Position numbers and translations under genes: made by a program. From Chromobacterium sp. ATCC 53434 (GTDB lineage: Bacteria > Pseudomonadota > Gammaproteobacteria > Burkholderiales > Chromobacteriaceae), in NCBI RefSeq assembly GCF_002848345.1, contig NZ_CP025429.1, positions 310,001-374,000 on the forward strand: 64,000 nt of DNA, in the 5' to 3' direction. Position 1 is the first letter of the stretch. The number at the start of each line of letters is the position of its first letter. The notes beneath the pieces were generated by a model, which saw nothing but the letters and a program-made list of their open reading frames with translations, made no database searches and was not told where the DNA came from. This document shows positions 40,001-46,374 of the stretch, in pieces.

Positions 40001-40603
40001 GGCCATTCGCTGGGCGGCAAAGTGGCGCTGGAGATGGCGAGACTGCTGGACGCCGACGGCGAGCCGCCCGGTTTGATCGCGCTGTTTGATTCAGCCGCGC
40101 CGCCGTATCTGCGCATGGCCGCGCCGACCGATGCCCAAGTCGTCGGCTCCCTGCTCAGCATCTTCGGGCGCTATTCGGGCAAGCCGGTGGAGGTGACGCG
40201 CGCAATCCTGGAACGCCTGGAGGCCGCTTCGCACGAAGAGCGTCTCGGTTTCTTGAAGACCCAGCTCCAAACGCACGGCTTGATAGACGCGCGAGCCGAC
40301 GAGGGAAGCATCCGGGGCATTTTCAACGTCTATCGGGCGGCAGGGGCCTTTGGCATGTCCTATGATCCGCCGAAGCAGAAGCTGCCATGGTCGTTCGTGC
40401 TGTTCCGCGCGGTCGATTCGATGCCGGCCGGCATCAATCTGCCGGAGATCCGGCAGACGCCCGCCTGGGGCTGGGAGGCGTTCAGCGCGTCGCAGGTCGA
40501 TTACATCGATGTGCCGGGCGACCATTTCACCTGCCTGGCCGACGCGCACGTAGAGGCGATCGCCCAGCCATTGCGACAGCGCCTCGGGGACTTCGGCCTA
40601 TGA
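28067..40603 (+). CDS. sylD: hybrid NRPS-PKS megasynthase, C-A-PCP-C-A-PCP-KS-AT-DH-KR-ACP-TE (SylD-like)
   Basis: This protein of about 4,178 residues contains two amino acid modules and one polyketide module. Landmarks by nucleotide: C1 HHIVFDG 28508; A1 29460-30990; PCP1 Ser 31127; C2 HHIAYDG 31727; A2 32700-34150; PCP2 Ser 34343; KS Cys in TACSSS 35069; AT Ser in GHSLG 36407 with HAFH, so malonyl-type; DH His 37286 and HPALLD; KR GGLGGMG 38714 with catalytic YAAAN; ACP Ser 39590; TE Ser in GHSLG 40007. This is the SylD/GlbC order: two residues, a malonate extension reduced to an enoyl group, then release. A1 has acidic pocket residues, fitting lysine. ATG 28067 has GGAG six bases upstream; ATG 28031 is possible. 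The stop overlaps the exporter start (ATGA). Confidence 0.93.
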   Translation: MHLESLAAASGHSSFAGLAGLSAAQQSLWFLNQFERGGVTYNVPFTLRLSGRVDADALARAFAVVQRRHPALRSRFPSLDGKPAARIVDTLAGLERADLSADPDPEMRIALLEDEQARSAFDLERDAPILATLARIADDEYALIVTVHHIVFDGRSVQIFLDELANAYEALAGGVDPDASSLADGLHPGAAVGGAELEAGIEHWRSRLVGAPAVLPLPLDHPRPAERRFNGRRAVFDVPADVVRALRGVASGRSVSMYMIGLAAFAVLLRRYTHEGDVVIGSPISNRYELDCEDAIGYFVNTLPNRIDASGSPTFAQLLDRVRETVLETLEHSYVPFEKIVEAVQPPRSLSHGPVFQVLFDLAAEGFSTAFGDGIAARFYTLDSRTAKYDLSLTLSLVGDGMRGAFEYDCDLLDDALVERMSDSLVRILRRFAADLNAPIDGFPLLSREAAAVMLSLANDGARDPDAPFLPFHRAVEEVAARDGDAIALVYGEARQTYADVDARATALAGRLRASGVRRGDRVVVLRRYGPEVIIALLAIHKIGAVFVLVSPDDARHASLLDDVAPAAVVVAKAGDGAGFDGPVIAMDEADGAERAPFAADGWEDEATLPDDIAYVIFTSGSTGRPKGVQVSHGSWMSLFHAFEAAYGRAELGVTAVLQMANHTFDVFMSDVIRGLGGGGRLIMCPRESLSDAAALHGLIEREGATVMEFVPAVVRQMIDYLERSGKRLRARAVTCGADVWFVHEYRKLRALCAPDTRVLSVYGVTEATCESATFEPQVSWYESERSLPIGAPLPNTSMYVVDGALNLVPLGVPGELLIGGGAVASGYLNRPELNQERFPTGSFDADGRFASDPNGRRFYRTGDLCRHLADGTIEFIGRLDNQVKVRGFRIELGEIESVLADYSAVRECAVVTRPAPGGELELVAYASAAETADILLAHLRARLPAHMVPRALVLLPALPLSANGKIDRKRLPDPDWNATERVYTAPRNPLEARIAEDWEALLQTTRVGVHDNFFERGGHSLLITQTLARVHDAFGVKLRVADLFERPTIAQLAETVMQKMMERAQGGGAERASAAISEASGTERRRLSFAQRRMWFAQQAAPTSAYNMPEVFRARGPLDRAALEAALNHVIARHETLRTRFGAEVQTFVDDAGATRKEPLAQVDEPARLALVAESVDAANLDQRLAREAAGPFALDREWPIRASLWRMADDDHVLCVVLHHIAYDGWSSALLRRELAAAYREYAGGGAPGACALKPQYQDYAAWQRAQAATPGFAEWVAAWRERLSDLPPALPLHERAGATDADDAAGDYAGFELPAACSAQLTRLCERLSCTPTMVLHAAFAVLLHRYTGQDDIIIGIPFAGRDHPDAEALLGFFVNLLPVRLRMEEPMRLADAVKASRRALLDADAGQAVPLDHLVETLNPARAPGRHPFFQIGLVVQSAPPAALNLPGLAVEEIALASDEVKLDLMLEIRAFDGAPLGGGFKYRKSRYARGFVDGLARHFGELLRNLLADAEQTVSEVRMLPADEYLALTRACNQTRRDFGAGGDVVAQFESRVLAAPDAVALAFDARRWTYAQLDALSNRIAAALLERGAAPGARVGLFTGRHPYLVAGMLGALKARCAFVPLNPDDKIDGGLGYTIADAGVRFLIAQRDIAPRCAALGLATLVADDIDDERSPVPRLPGIVREPTDLAYVLYTSGSTGRPKGVMVTQRNLRNTANAFAECIGLYPGARQLQYFSPVFDGVCGEVFPVLISGATLVFAHGARLLPGPELLELLRAAQITHLQITPTALRLLPHAELPDLATIVAAGEACPANVAHAWAQGRRFINGYGPTETTIYASATDYWDARGSLVLNPIANVMFYVLDRYRNPLPHGVPGELYIGGEGVAAGYLNLDEATARSFVPDPFSSEPGARCYRTGDYVIRQADGSLVYVGRSDGQVKIRGFRVEAGEIEAHLNALPGIEQGIVAAPLDANGHRILIGYYVGTLEEGDAQAQLARKLPAHMVPERLVKLPELPRARTGKVDRKALAAYSDAQPTQAAPAPAVSSPATTGERVQLGGRKLLARVRRIWQEVLERDDIEADGNFFDLGGHSLRIVEMRKRLEDAFSTRITIPELFEHPTLRALVAHLERLRVSIADDAAPQPAAEAADVVVAGDGEAPAIADGAIAVIGMAGRFAGAPDLQAFWDTLIDGAESTLRFSEELLAEHGADEAARSQPDFVKLGNRLEDADKFDAEFFGYSAREAALMDPQQRLFLECAWAAAEAAGYGSARGARVGVFASAGTSHYLLDNVYPRRRELKLENIQWLLGNGRDFLATRVAYKLDLAGPAVTVETACSSSLVAVHAACASLRSGDCEMALVGGVSLEAEYYGYRPMQGSIISADGYCRPFDADASGTTGGSGCAVVMLKPLAKAIEDGDHVHAVILGSAINNDGAGKVSYTAPSVAGQADVIAAALRNAQVPAETIGYVEAHGTGTRLGDPIEFRALAQAYAADGRWPDGSCCALGSVKANFGHLDAAAGITGFVKAVLAVERGELPPMANFTRPNAEIDLDGSPFYVNTDRRAWPEAPWPRRAGISSFGIGGTNAHVIIEAPPRQPSPLAEDDAWRVLPLSAKSPSALRRMRRRLAAHLRATQARLSDVAYSLGAGRARLPFRDTIVCATREQALVALEAASETPAREPREDRPLVFMFPGQGAQHVGMLRGLYEREPVFREALDECAALLRAQSGPDILAFLYPAPEREDEAAAALRETEVAQPALFAVEYACAQLLISRGAQADALIGHSLGELVAACIGGCYALPDALAIVAMRGRLMQRAERGAMLAVTLSEQACANWLGSDVELAAVNGRAQCVLAGGVETMARLQQALTDAGVQSQPIRTSHAFHSRRMADAARQLEAFVATIPVQAGAVPIVSNRTGDWLSLDADKHAAYWASHLRDTVRFADGIEMLHEAFDTPILLEVGPGRTLRAALDADAGEYETAGCGRHPRDRSDDAAMFEHAVAALWRMGARLDWPRVRGADSARRVPLPTYPFARARHWIDAPIERGAAPALYRHWRRLAGGGREYALALLPSLWLVDEHRVFDGKPVLPGTGCLELVRGAFERMGHGPMIEMRDVYFPAPLVLDEARGPHAVRVTFGGEDGAAQDFALTSAPLDDDGAWIIHAQGRIAAEDHASTPSAAFDHLRDLRADTLASVDARTALNERLALFGPRWRCFRSMWLAEDEGVARLELDPGFAADLGRFPLHPALLDMATGFLAVMENRGARLPFHYGRLSIHAPLTERLYSHARRVRENVYDLTLFAADAAGGVGPALASVEGFTLRDERLDAAAADRSAPDAWCTRPAWRPALPPRGEALPATGWTIVARQAAWREAIQPFAPRDSAWVDGEHEIAPGDADGYAGLVERQPEPAQWVYCADDGDSRSAGALFDDLMRLLQAFAPKAPHGTVLTLVSSGACAVRADDRPRPAQAALAGALRAAAWEFPQLRCRHIDLPAQPGAADYAALGDALARADVGERTPLAPTVAVRDGTFHEPFFRALPALEAPPRLVDGGVYVITGGLGGMGLAFAAHIAKHAAAPRLHLVSRSAGATKPEVEASLSALRELGTEVTLVQADCGDHAAFAAALADIRARHGRIDGAIHAAGAEASGPIQLGAPALWERVLAPKTTGVEALLDALRGEQPDFVLLCSSLASLVGGVGQADYAAANAYLDAAAHAARRDGLPVVAVNWDAWAEVGMRVEHDRAHPGQTPIDAAHGLLVAEGCRVFDITLAQQGAQVAVNKAADIDAWMRRLAGGPGARREREGASAPAEHAERLAPRTDIERQLAELWRELLGGELPGVRDDFFTLGGHSLLGAQLISRVRERFPQCLTLAEFLDEPTIERIAQSLGATEGAEDAGDAVDAHVRYCLVPVQRAGAGAPFFVLPGMGGNVNQLLPLAKAMGGDRPFYGLQCLGLDGKAEPHGSVEEMAEHYVRCIRSVQPHGPYLLGGHSLGGKVALEMARLLDADGEPPGLIALFDSAAPPYLRMAAPTDAQVVGSLLSIFGRYSGKPVEVTRAILERLEAASHEERLGFLKTQLQTHGLIDARADEGSIRGIFNVYRAAGAFGMSYDPPKQKLPWSFVLFRAVDSMPAGINLPEIRQTPAWGWEAFSASQVDYIDVPGDHFTCLADAHVEAIAQPLRQRLGDFGL

Positions 40604-41862
40604 GCGCGCGACCGGAGTGGAACGGAACGCCGCTGGTCGCGGCGGCGACCAGGCCTGCGATGGGTCTGGTCTTTGCGATTCTCGCCTTGGATGTGCTCGG
40701 AGTAGGCTTGGCGATGCCCGTGCTGCCGACGCTGATCGCGGGGCTGGCCAAGCTGTCGCCCGAGCGGGTTTCGCTGATGCTTGGCATCGCGATCGCGTCG
40801 TACTCGGCGATGCAGTTTCTGTGCGCGCCCTTGCTAGGCGCGCTCAGCGACCGGTACGGACGCCGCGTCGTGCTGCTGATCGCGCTGGTCGGCATGGCGG
40901 TTAGCAACTGGATCGTCGCGTTTGCCGGCGGCCTGGCGTCGTTGCTGATCGGGCGGGCGCTGGCCGGCGCCGCCGCGGCGAATGTGTCGACGGTGATGGC
41001 ATACATCGCCGACGTCAGCGATGGCGAGCGCCGTACGCATCTGTACGGCAGCGCCGGCAGCGTCATCGCCGTCGGCCTGGTGGCCGGGCCGATCGCGGGA
41101 GGCTGGCTCGCATCGTTCAACCCGCATTTGCCTTTCGTGGCGGCAGGCCTGCTGGCCGCGCTCAATGCGCTGGGCGGCGCCTTGTATCTGCCGGAGAGCC
41201 TGCGGCCCGAGAATCGGCGAGCGTTCGATTGGCGGCGCGCTCAGCCGGTCGGCAGTTTGCTTGCCTTGTTCCGCAATCGCGCGCTGCGTCCGTATCTGTT
41301 GGCGTCGGTTTCGACATGGGCGGCATACGGCGTGTTCCAGAGTTGCTTTGTGCTGGCGAACGAGGCGCGCTATGGATGGAGCGTCGTCGACGCTTCCTGG
41401 GCGTTGGCGGCGCTCGCGTTCGGAATGGCGGTGTCGCAGCGGTTTCTCGTGCGTCGGTTGACCGCCAGGCTGAGCGGCCGGGCGATCATTGTGCTGGGTT
41501 ATGGCTGCTGCTGCGGCGCGTATCTGTGCTACTTCGCGGCGGCGGCGCCCTGGCTGACTTATGCGGGGATTGCCATGCAGGCCCTGGGGCTGGTTGCCGA
41601 GCCGGCCATGCGCGGCGAGCTGTCGCGCCATGCTTCCGGTCGGCATCAGGGCGAGCTTCAGGGCGGGCTGGCATCGTTGTTGAGCCTGGTCGGCGCGGTT
41701 GCGCCTCTCTTCGGCGCGTCCGCGTTTGCCGCAGCGGTACGCGCGGGCGGCGGCGCGGCGGCCGCGGCGGGCTGGCCGTTTGCGATCGGCGCGGCGCTGT
41801 ATGTCCTGGCCCTGGCGCCGCTGGCGCGGAGGCCGGCGACCGACGGCGCGGACCCGAGATAG
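40600..41862 (+). CDS. sylE: MFS efflux transporter, Tet/SylE-like
   Basis: This 420-residue protein has about twelve membrane helices and the major facilitator motif A in GALSDRYGRRVV, motif C-like GLVAGPIAGGWLAS and an early acidic residue in ILALDVLGVGLAMPVLP. These are typical of the TetA-like proton-coupled exporters. Its ATG overlaps the megasynthase stop (ATGA), so it is translationally coupled. It most likely exports the finished product and gives self-protection, as proposed for SylE. Confidence 0.9.
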   Translation: MSARPEWNGTPLVAAATRPAMGLVFAILALDVLGVGLAMPVLPTLIAGLAKLSPERVSLMLGIAIASYSAMQFLCAPLLGALSDRYGRRVVLLIALVGMAVSNWIVAFAGGLASLLIGRALAGAAAANVSTVMAYIADVSDGERRTHLYGSAGSVIAVGLVAGPIAGGWLASFNPHLPFVAAGLLAALNALGGALYLPESLRPENRRAFDWRRAQPVGSLLALFRNRALRPYLLASVSTWAAYGVFQSCFVLANEARYGWSVVDASWALAALAFGMAVSQRFLVRRLTARLSGRAIIVLGYGCCCGAYLCYFAAAAPWLTYAGIAMQALGLVAEPAMRGELSRHASGRHQGELQGGLASLLSLVGAVAPLFGASAFAAAVRAGGGAAAAAGWPFAIGAALYVLALAPLARRPATDGADPR

Positions 41863-41933
41863 CCGGGCCGATGCGTTGCGCGCGGCAGGGCCGCCTCGGG
41901 GCGGCTGGCCGCCGGCGCGCTGGGCGCGGGCGT

Positions 41934-42596
41934 TCAGATCAGGCCAAGCACGATGGACTTGACCACCGCCTGCAGCGTGTTGGACGCATTAAGCTTCAGC
42001 ATCGCGTTTTTTAAATGGAAATAGACGGTGCGCGCGGATAGCCCGACGATGGACGCGACTTCCTCGGCGGTTTTGCCGAGGGCCGTCCAGCGCAGCATCT
42101 CCCGTTCGCGTTCGGTGAGGCTGCTGCTGTTGTGCGCCCATGACGACGCGGCGGGGAGCGTGATGAACTTCGCATGCAGCGCGCCGGCAAGCCAAGCGAT
42201 GTACGGCGCCATGGTCGCCTTTTCCTCGGCCATCACCGGCGTGGTTTCGCGTCCCATGGAGAACAAGGCTGGGCTATCGGCGCCGATCCAGCTGCATTGC
42301 GTCAGAACAAATCGGGCGCCATCCGTCCATTCGGCGAGGCCTTTTTTTCTGAGCGCGGCATAGATGGGGCTACAGCCGGGGAACAGGTCGGCTTCCTTGT
42401 AATACCTGATCCAGGTCGCCGCTTGGGTGCAGTCGGAAAAGATGGCCGGCTCGGGGGCGGAGCAAATCGACCGGACTTCGAACAACCAGTGGGAAAAACC
42501 AATCTTCGCGACGGCGCGCGAAGCGGTATCGGCCAGATCTGGCAACGATGTTGCCTTTTCAATGCCATGATAAACGTCCTGCCATTCATTTAGCAT
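41934..42596 (-). CDS. LuxR-family regulator (SylA-like)
   Basis: This 220-residue protein has an autoinducer-binding-like domain (about 1-140) and a LuxR helix-turn-helix (about 150-215: LTEREREMLRWTALGKTAEEVASIVGLS is split by HTH helices, then ARTVYFHLKNAMLKL). In the sensor domain W and Y are kept (ATWIRYYKEADLF), but the Asp-Pro that contacts acyl-homoserine lactones is replaced by Ser-Pro or Cys-Ser (PGCSPIY). It may therefore respond to a different signal or to none. It is convergent with the exporter and closes the cluster. The lux-box-like site at 22736 is its likely target. Confidence 0.85.
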   Translation of the reverse strand: MLNEWQDVYHGIEKATSLPDLADTASRAVAKIGFSHWLFEVRSICSAPEPAIFSDCTQAATWIRYYKEADLFPGCSPIYAALRKKGLAEWTDGARFVLTQCSWIGADSPALFSMGRETTPVMAEEKATMAPYIAWLAGALHAKFITLPAASSWAHNSSSLTEREREMLRWTALGKTAEEVASIVGLSARTVYFHLKNAMLKLNASNTLQAVVKSIVLGLI

Positions 42597-42653
42597 GCTT
42601 GATCATCCGATGAAACTCTGGTGAATTTAGATCAGCGCCCTTTGGAACGTATC

Positions 42654-42861
42654 AGAGCCTGTTCAAAGTCTTTTTGTGCTCGGCGCGGCCCAGCCGGCGG
42701 GCCGGATGCCAGGCGGAGGGCGCGGGCCTGGGTCATCCCAGGGCCAAGCGTTGACGACGCGGCAGGTGGCCTGCCGGTTGGGCGGCCCATAGAGGCCGTT
42801 TTCCGCGCCCTGCATCCGGCAGACAACGGCCGCTGCCGCAAAAAGACTTTGAACAGGCTCT
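42654..42861. repeat. inverted-repeat element, second full copy (208 bp)
   Basis: The ends AGAGCCTGTTCAAAGTCTTT (from 42654) and its complement (to 42861) are inverted repeats. The interior matches the 5765-6037 copy in many blocks (GGCGGAGGGCG, CCGTTTTCCGCGCCCTGCATCCGGC is shared in two shorter runs) and keeps the inner stem GCCCAGCCGGCGGGCC / GGCCTGCCGGTTGGGC. It lacks the extra segment found at 5925-5965. It sits 58 bases upstream of the LuxR gene and could affect its promoter. Confidence 0.8.
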
Positions 42862-43845
42862 AAGAGAGGGCTTATTCATCTGATGGCTAAATTCTGTACC
42901 GAATCCATTTGTAAGTTATTGATATGCCAATGTATTATTAAATGTAATGAGTGGGATTAAGGTTGGTAATGAAGCGCCAGCGTTCCTCTATGGAAACCGC
43001 GTGGGCTCAGCTTTTTGCCATGGCCTGAAAATCAATTTCGCGCTTGGCTGTGGCCAGGCTATTTATGTCGTCACGGGAGTGTTGATAACGCGGTAAATAT
43101 TCCTATCATATAAAGTTTTAATTAGTCGTATTTATCTCGGCATTCCCGCCAACCTACTGGAGCGGAGTGCGCGTATGCAGAAAGGCGCTGCTGACGACGG
43201 CGGATGCGTTGAAAGCCCATGAAGGCCATTTTATGGCAATGATAATGACGGATCGGTCAGGTTTTGTGCGTTGCTCCTCGGTTAATAGGGTGATTTGATG
43301 CCGCCACATCAAAATGAATTCAACTGGCATTGTTATTACAAAGGTAAATTTAACCGGCTTTCACTAGGATTTTAGCGAAAAGCAACTTAACCTTCATGGA
43401 TATCATATGCTAAAACTAATTTCAAATGGATATTATTTATTGTAAATATTCCATGCCTTTCAGTTCCGCCGATTTTACCTGCTGCGCTTTATACATAAAT
43501 CTGCAATAGAGGGCGGTCGAGCGGGGTTTTCGAGATTATGTAGTTTGTCATTGGATGGTGGCCTTGCCGCATCAGGCTGCTTGCTCATGGCTAGGATGAG
43601 GTATTATCATGGCCAAGCCTGGCATCAAACTGCCGGCGATTAAACCGATCAGCCAGTTTGGCTTTGCCCCTCTTATTTTCCGAGCGGGCTGCGCCTTATC
43701 GATAAACCGCTAAAACGCTAAGCGAAACCGCCGGCCTCGCATATGGCCAGGTGGGCGGTTTCATGTGTGCGCCGCTTAGCGGAAACGACTTTGCGTGGCT
43801 TGGTTTGGTAAATCCACGCATATAAGGGCTCGGTAAAATAGCCGG
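42862..43845. other. AT-rich region without recognisable genes
   Basis: About one kilobase has clearly lower GC than its surroundings and no open frame of more than about 130 codons; the one frame at its right end (43696-44082 minus) overlaps a transposase remnant and has no familiar motif. A small inverted repeat (ACCGCTAAAACGCTAAGCG near 43706, partner CGCTTAGCGG near 43773) is the only structure seen. It resembles eroded foreign DNA at an island boundary. Confidence 0.6.
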
Positions 43846-44135
43846 ATGAGCAAGCCAGTTGGGAAACCGTGTTGAACCACCAACTGGAAGGACTATCAGC
43901 AAGCCCTGATCCACGGCGGCTCCTTGTCTATCCGGCTCGACACCAGCATGACCTGACAAACAAGACCGCGATGGACGCGAGGTCGAGCGCAGACCTGCCG
44001 CGATGTGGCGGCCATTCCGTTTGGTTTGACCATCAAGAACCGGTTCGGCCTGGCATGGCGACAGGCCATCGGTTTCATCCACGCGGCCCTGGACCGGCGC
44101 GTCCCGGACTACGGCACGCTGCGTCGGCGCCAGCA
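43846..44135 (+). pseudogene. IS5-type transposase remnant (N-terminal part, two in-frame stops)
   Basis: Translation from ATG 43846 gives a stop after nine codons, then NWKDYQQALIHGGSLSIRLD, another stop, then IPFGLTIKNRFGLAWRQAIG and ALDRRVPDYGTLRRRQQ. This is the opening of IS5-family transposases ('N-W..Y..AL..RGSL..W.D', '...F.L..RQ..GF...L.....PDY.TL.RRQ'). The similarity ends near 44135, so the DDE core is gone. Inactive. Confidence 0.7.
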
Positions 44136-44244
44136 GATCTGGCCGCCCTCCGCGCCAAAGTCACCCCGCTTTTCTCCACCATCGCCTTCCGAAGGCATGA
44201 CCCGGCATGGCGGCCCTCGTTGGAAACGCCGTCCTGGGGGGCGG

Positions 44245-45213
44245 TCAGCCTTGTGACGATAAACCGCCGATTTTGGCCAGTCGCGGGAACAGGGGTAGCG
44301 CGTTGCGGTGGTTGATCGCGGCATGTGCCGCCGGAGACAGCTCGGCGCATGCATCCAGCTTGGCGGTGAACGATGCCCCGACCGATGCCGGCGCGTAGGG
44401 GTAGTCGCTGCCGTACAGGATGTGGCCGATGCCGGCGAAGGCGGTCAGGCCGGGGAGGGTCGCCGGACTGGAGGACAGCGCGGTATCGAAGTAGAAGCGC
44501 TGGAACAGGCGCAGCAGTTCCTCGCTTGACGGGATATCGTCGCGTACGCCCGGGGCCAGTTCGGCGAAGCGATGGGACGCGTACGGCAGAAAGCCGCCGG
44601 CATGGGACAGAATGACGTTTATGTCCGGATGGCGGGTCAATGTGCCGTTCAGCGTCATCTGCACCGCGGTGCGGGTGGTGTCGAAGGGGTAGTCCACCAG
44701 CGGTCCGGGCATGCCGGCGATGGCGTCGATGCCGGGCTTGCCCGGGTGGATGAACACGGTGGCGCGCCGCCGATTCAGTTCGGCCCATACCGGTTCGAAT
44801 GCCGGATCGCCCAGATATTGTCCGTTGTAATTGCTGAGCAGCACCACGCCGTCCGCGTGCAGCGCATCGAAAGCAAATTCGATCTCCCGCAGCGAGCCTG
44901 CTATGTCCGGCAGCGGCACGGTGGCGAAATTGCCGAAGCGGTCGGGATGGCATTCCACCAAACCGGCGGTGTATTCATTGACGCGGCGGGCCATGTCCAG
45001 CTTGGCTTGGCCGGACCAGCCCTGCACGCCGGGGGCGGTCAGCGACAGAATGCCGGTGGCGATGCCCTGGCCGTCCATGAAGGCGATGGCGCTTTGCGGG
45101 CTCCATTCCGGGCTTTTCCAACCGGAAGGGTCGCCGCCATGGGCGGGCAGGGCTTCAGCCCAGAACGGTGGGACGACATGCTGGTGGACATCGATGCGTT
45201 GAGTAGCGGTCAT
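44245..45213 (-). CDS. amidohydrolase-family metal-dependent hydrolase or decarboxylase
   Basis: This 322-residue TIM-barrel enzyme belongs to the amidohydrolase-2 group, which includes ACMS decarboxylase and related non-oxidative decarboxylases. Metal ligands are visible: HxH in RIDVHQHVVPPF at the N-terminus, His in TVFIHPGKP, His in VILSHAGGFLPY and Asp in ILYGSDYPYAP. The substrate is unknown, but neighbours in the family act on carboxylated aromatic or muconate intermediates. It is divergent from a broken LysR gene and near a PrpF-family isomerase, suggesting a small catabolic set. Confidence 0.85.
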   Translation of the reverse strand: MTATQRIDVHQHVVPPFWAEALPAHGGDPSGWKSPEWSPQSAIAFMDGQGIATGILSLTAPGVQGWSGQAKLDMARRVNEYTAGLVECHPDRFGNFATVPLPDIAGSLREIEFAFDALHADGVVLLSNYNGQYLGDPAFEPVWAELNRRRATVFIHPGKPGIDAIAGMPGPLVDYPFDTTRTAVQMTLNGTLTRHPDINVILSHAGGFLPYASHRFAELAPGVRDDIPSSEELLRLFQRFYFDTALSSSPATLPGLTAFAGIGHILYGSDYPYAPASVGASFTAKLDACAELSPAAHAAINHRNALPLFPRLAKIGGLSSQG

Positions 45214-45336
45214 GGCCTTGTTCCTGATTGATGGCGCCGCGGCGCGGCGTCTGATGCTCAGCGTAGGCGGGCTTGAAAAATCACTCCAATAGATTAAATT
45301 TCAAGATTAATCATTTTTAGTGATGAGTTTGGACGC

Positions 45337-46199
45337 ATGGAACTACGCCATCTACGCTATTTCCTGACGCTTGCCGACGAGGGCCATTTCGGCCGGGCCG
45401 CCGAAAAACTGCATATCGTCCAGCCGGCATTGAGCGCCCAGATCCGATCGTTGGAAGAGGAGCTGGGCGTCACGCTGTTTGCGCGCAGCACGCGCAAGGT
45501 GGAGTTGTCCGACGCCGGACGGATTTTGTTGATCGAAGCCAGGCGGACGGTGGAGCAGGCCGAGCGCGCCAAGAGCGTGATGCGCCGCGCCGCGCGCGGC
45601 GAAACCGGCGTGGTGAGGATAGGTTTCGTCGGCAATGCCGTCGCGGCGGGCCGTTTGTCGGACGATTTGCTGGCCTTTCATGCCGCCTGGCCGGATGTGG
45701 CGGTGGACTTGCATGAAATGGCGCCGGCGGCGCAGTTGGAGGCGATTCTGTCGGCTATTGCCCGCAATTGGGCCATTCGCTTCCGGCCGGCTTGCAGGCC
45801 AGGCCGGCGGGGAGCTGGCATTGGGAGGTGGCGATGGGGGCGCGGCATGCCTTGGCCGCGCATCGCTCATTGCGCGTGTCCGACTTGCGGGAGCAGTCGT
45901 TCATCGTTTATGCCGCCGATGGCGACGATGAGGGGCAGTTGCTGATGTTGCGCCAGCTATTGGGCGACGAACCGCGCATCGCCTATAAGGTGGGCAGCAC
46001 CATGTCGGTGCTGGCCTTGGCGGCGGCGGGCTTGGGCCTGGCCCTGGTGCCCGCGCCGGTGCGCAAAATGGCGGCGCCTAATCTCGTTTATCGCCGTCTG
46101 ACGGAGCGCTCGCCGCTGGTGTCTGAATTGGCGGCGATCAGCCGGGCCGGCGGCGAGTGGGGCGCGGCGCAGCGCTATCTGGACATGCTGGATGGCTGA
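45337..46199 (+). pseudogene. LysR-type regulator, frameshifted
   Basis: The first frame gives a normal LysR start (MELRHLRYFLTLADEGHFGR, AEKLHIVQPALSAQIRSLEE) and the beginning of the effector domain up to about 45775. The rest of that domain continues in another frame (PAGLQARPAGSWHWEVAMG ... LGLALVPAPVRKM) to 46199. One missing base near 45785 (around TTCCGGCCGGCTTGC) would explain the switch. Intact it would be about 287 residues and would control the divergent amidohydrolase gene. A sequencing error is the alternative. Confidence 0.85.
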
Positions 46200-46374
46200 G
46201 TATGCGCGCAAGTTACGCTGGTGGACCGCGTTTGGCGTACGGATGAAATCCATTACGCTACGGCAAAATCGATGGGCATGATCTTGGCAATCGTGTCCGA
46301 TTATGGTTCTTGGCGGTAAGGCGCGTGGGAGTATGAGTTGGAGCGGTCCGACCCCGGCAGGTCATTCCTCCCTA

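Noticed and set aside
43696..44082. 128-codon minus-strand frame in the AT-rich region
   Set aside because: It overlaps the IS5-type remnant and has no recognisable motif or ribosome-binding site.
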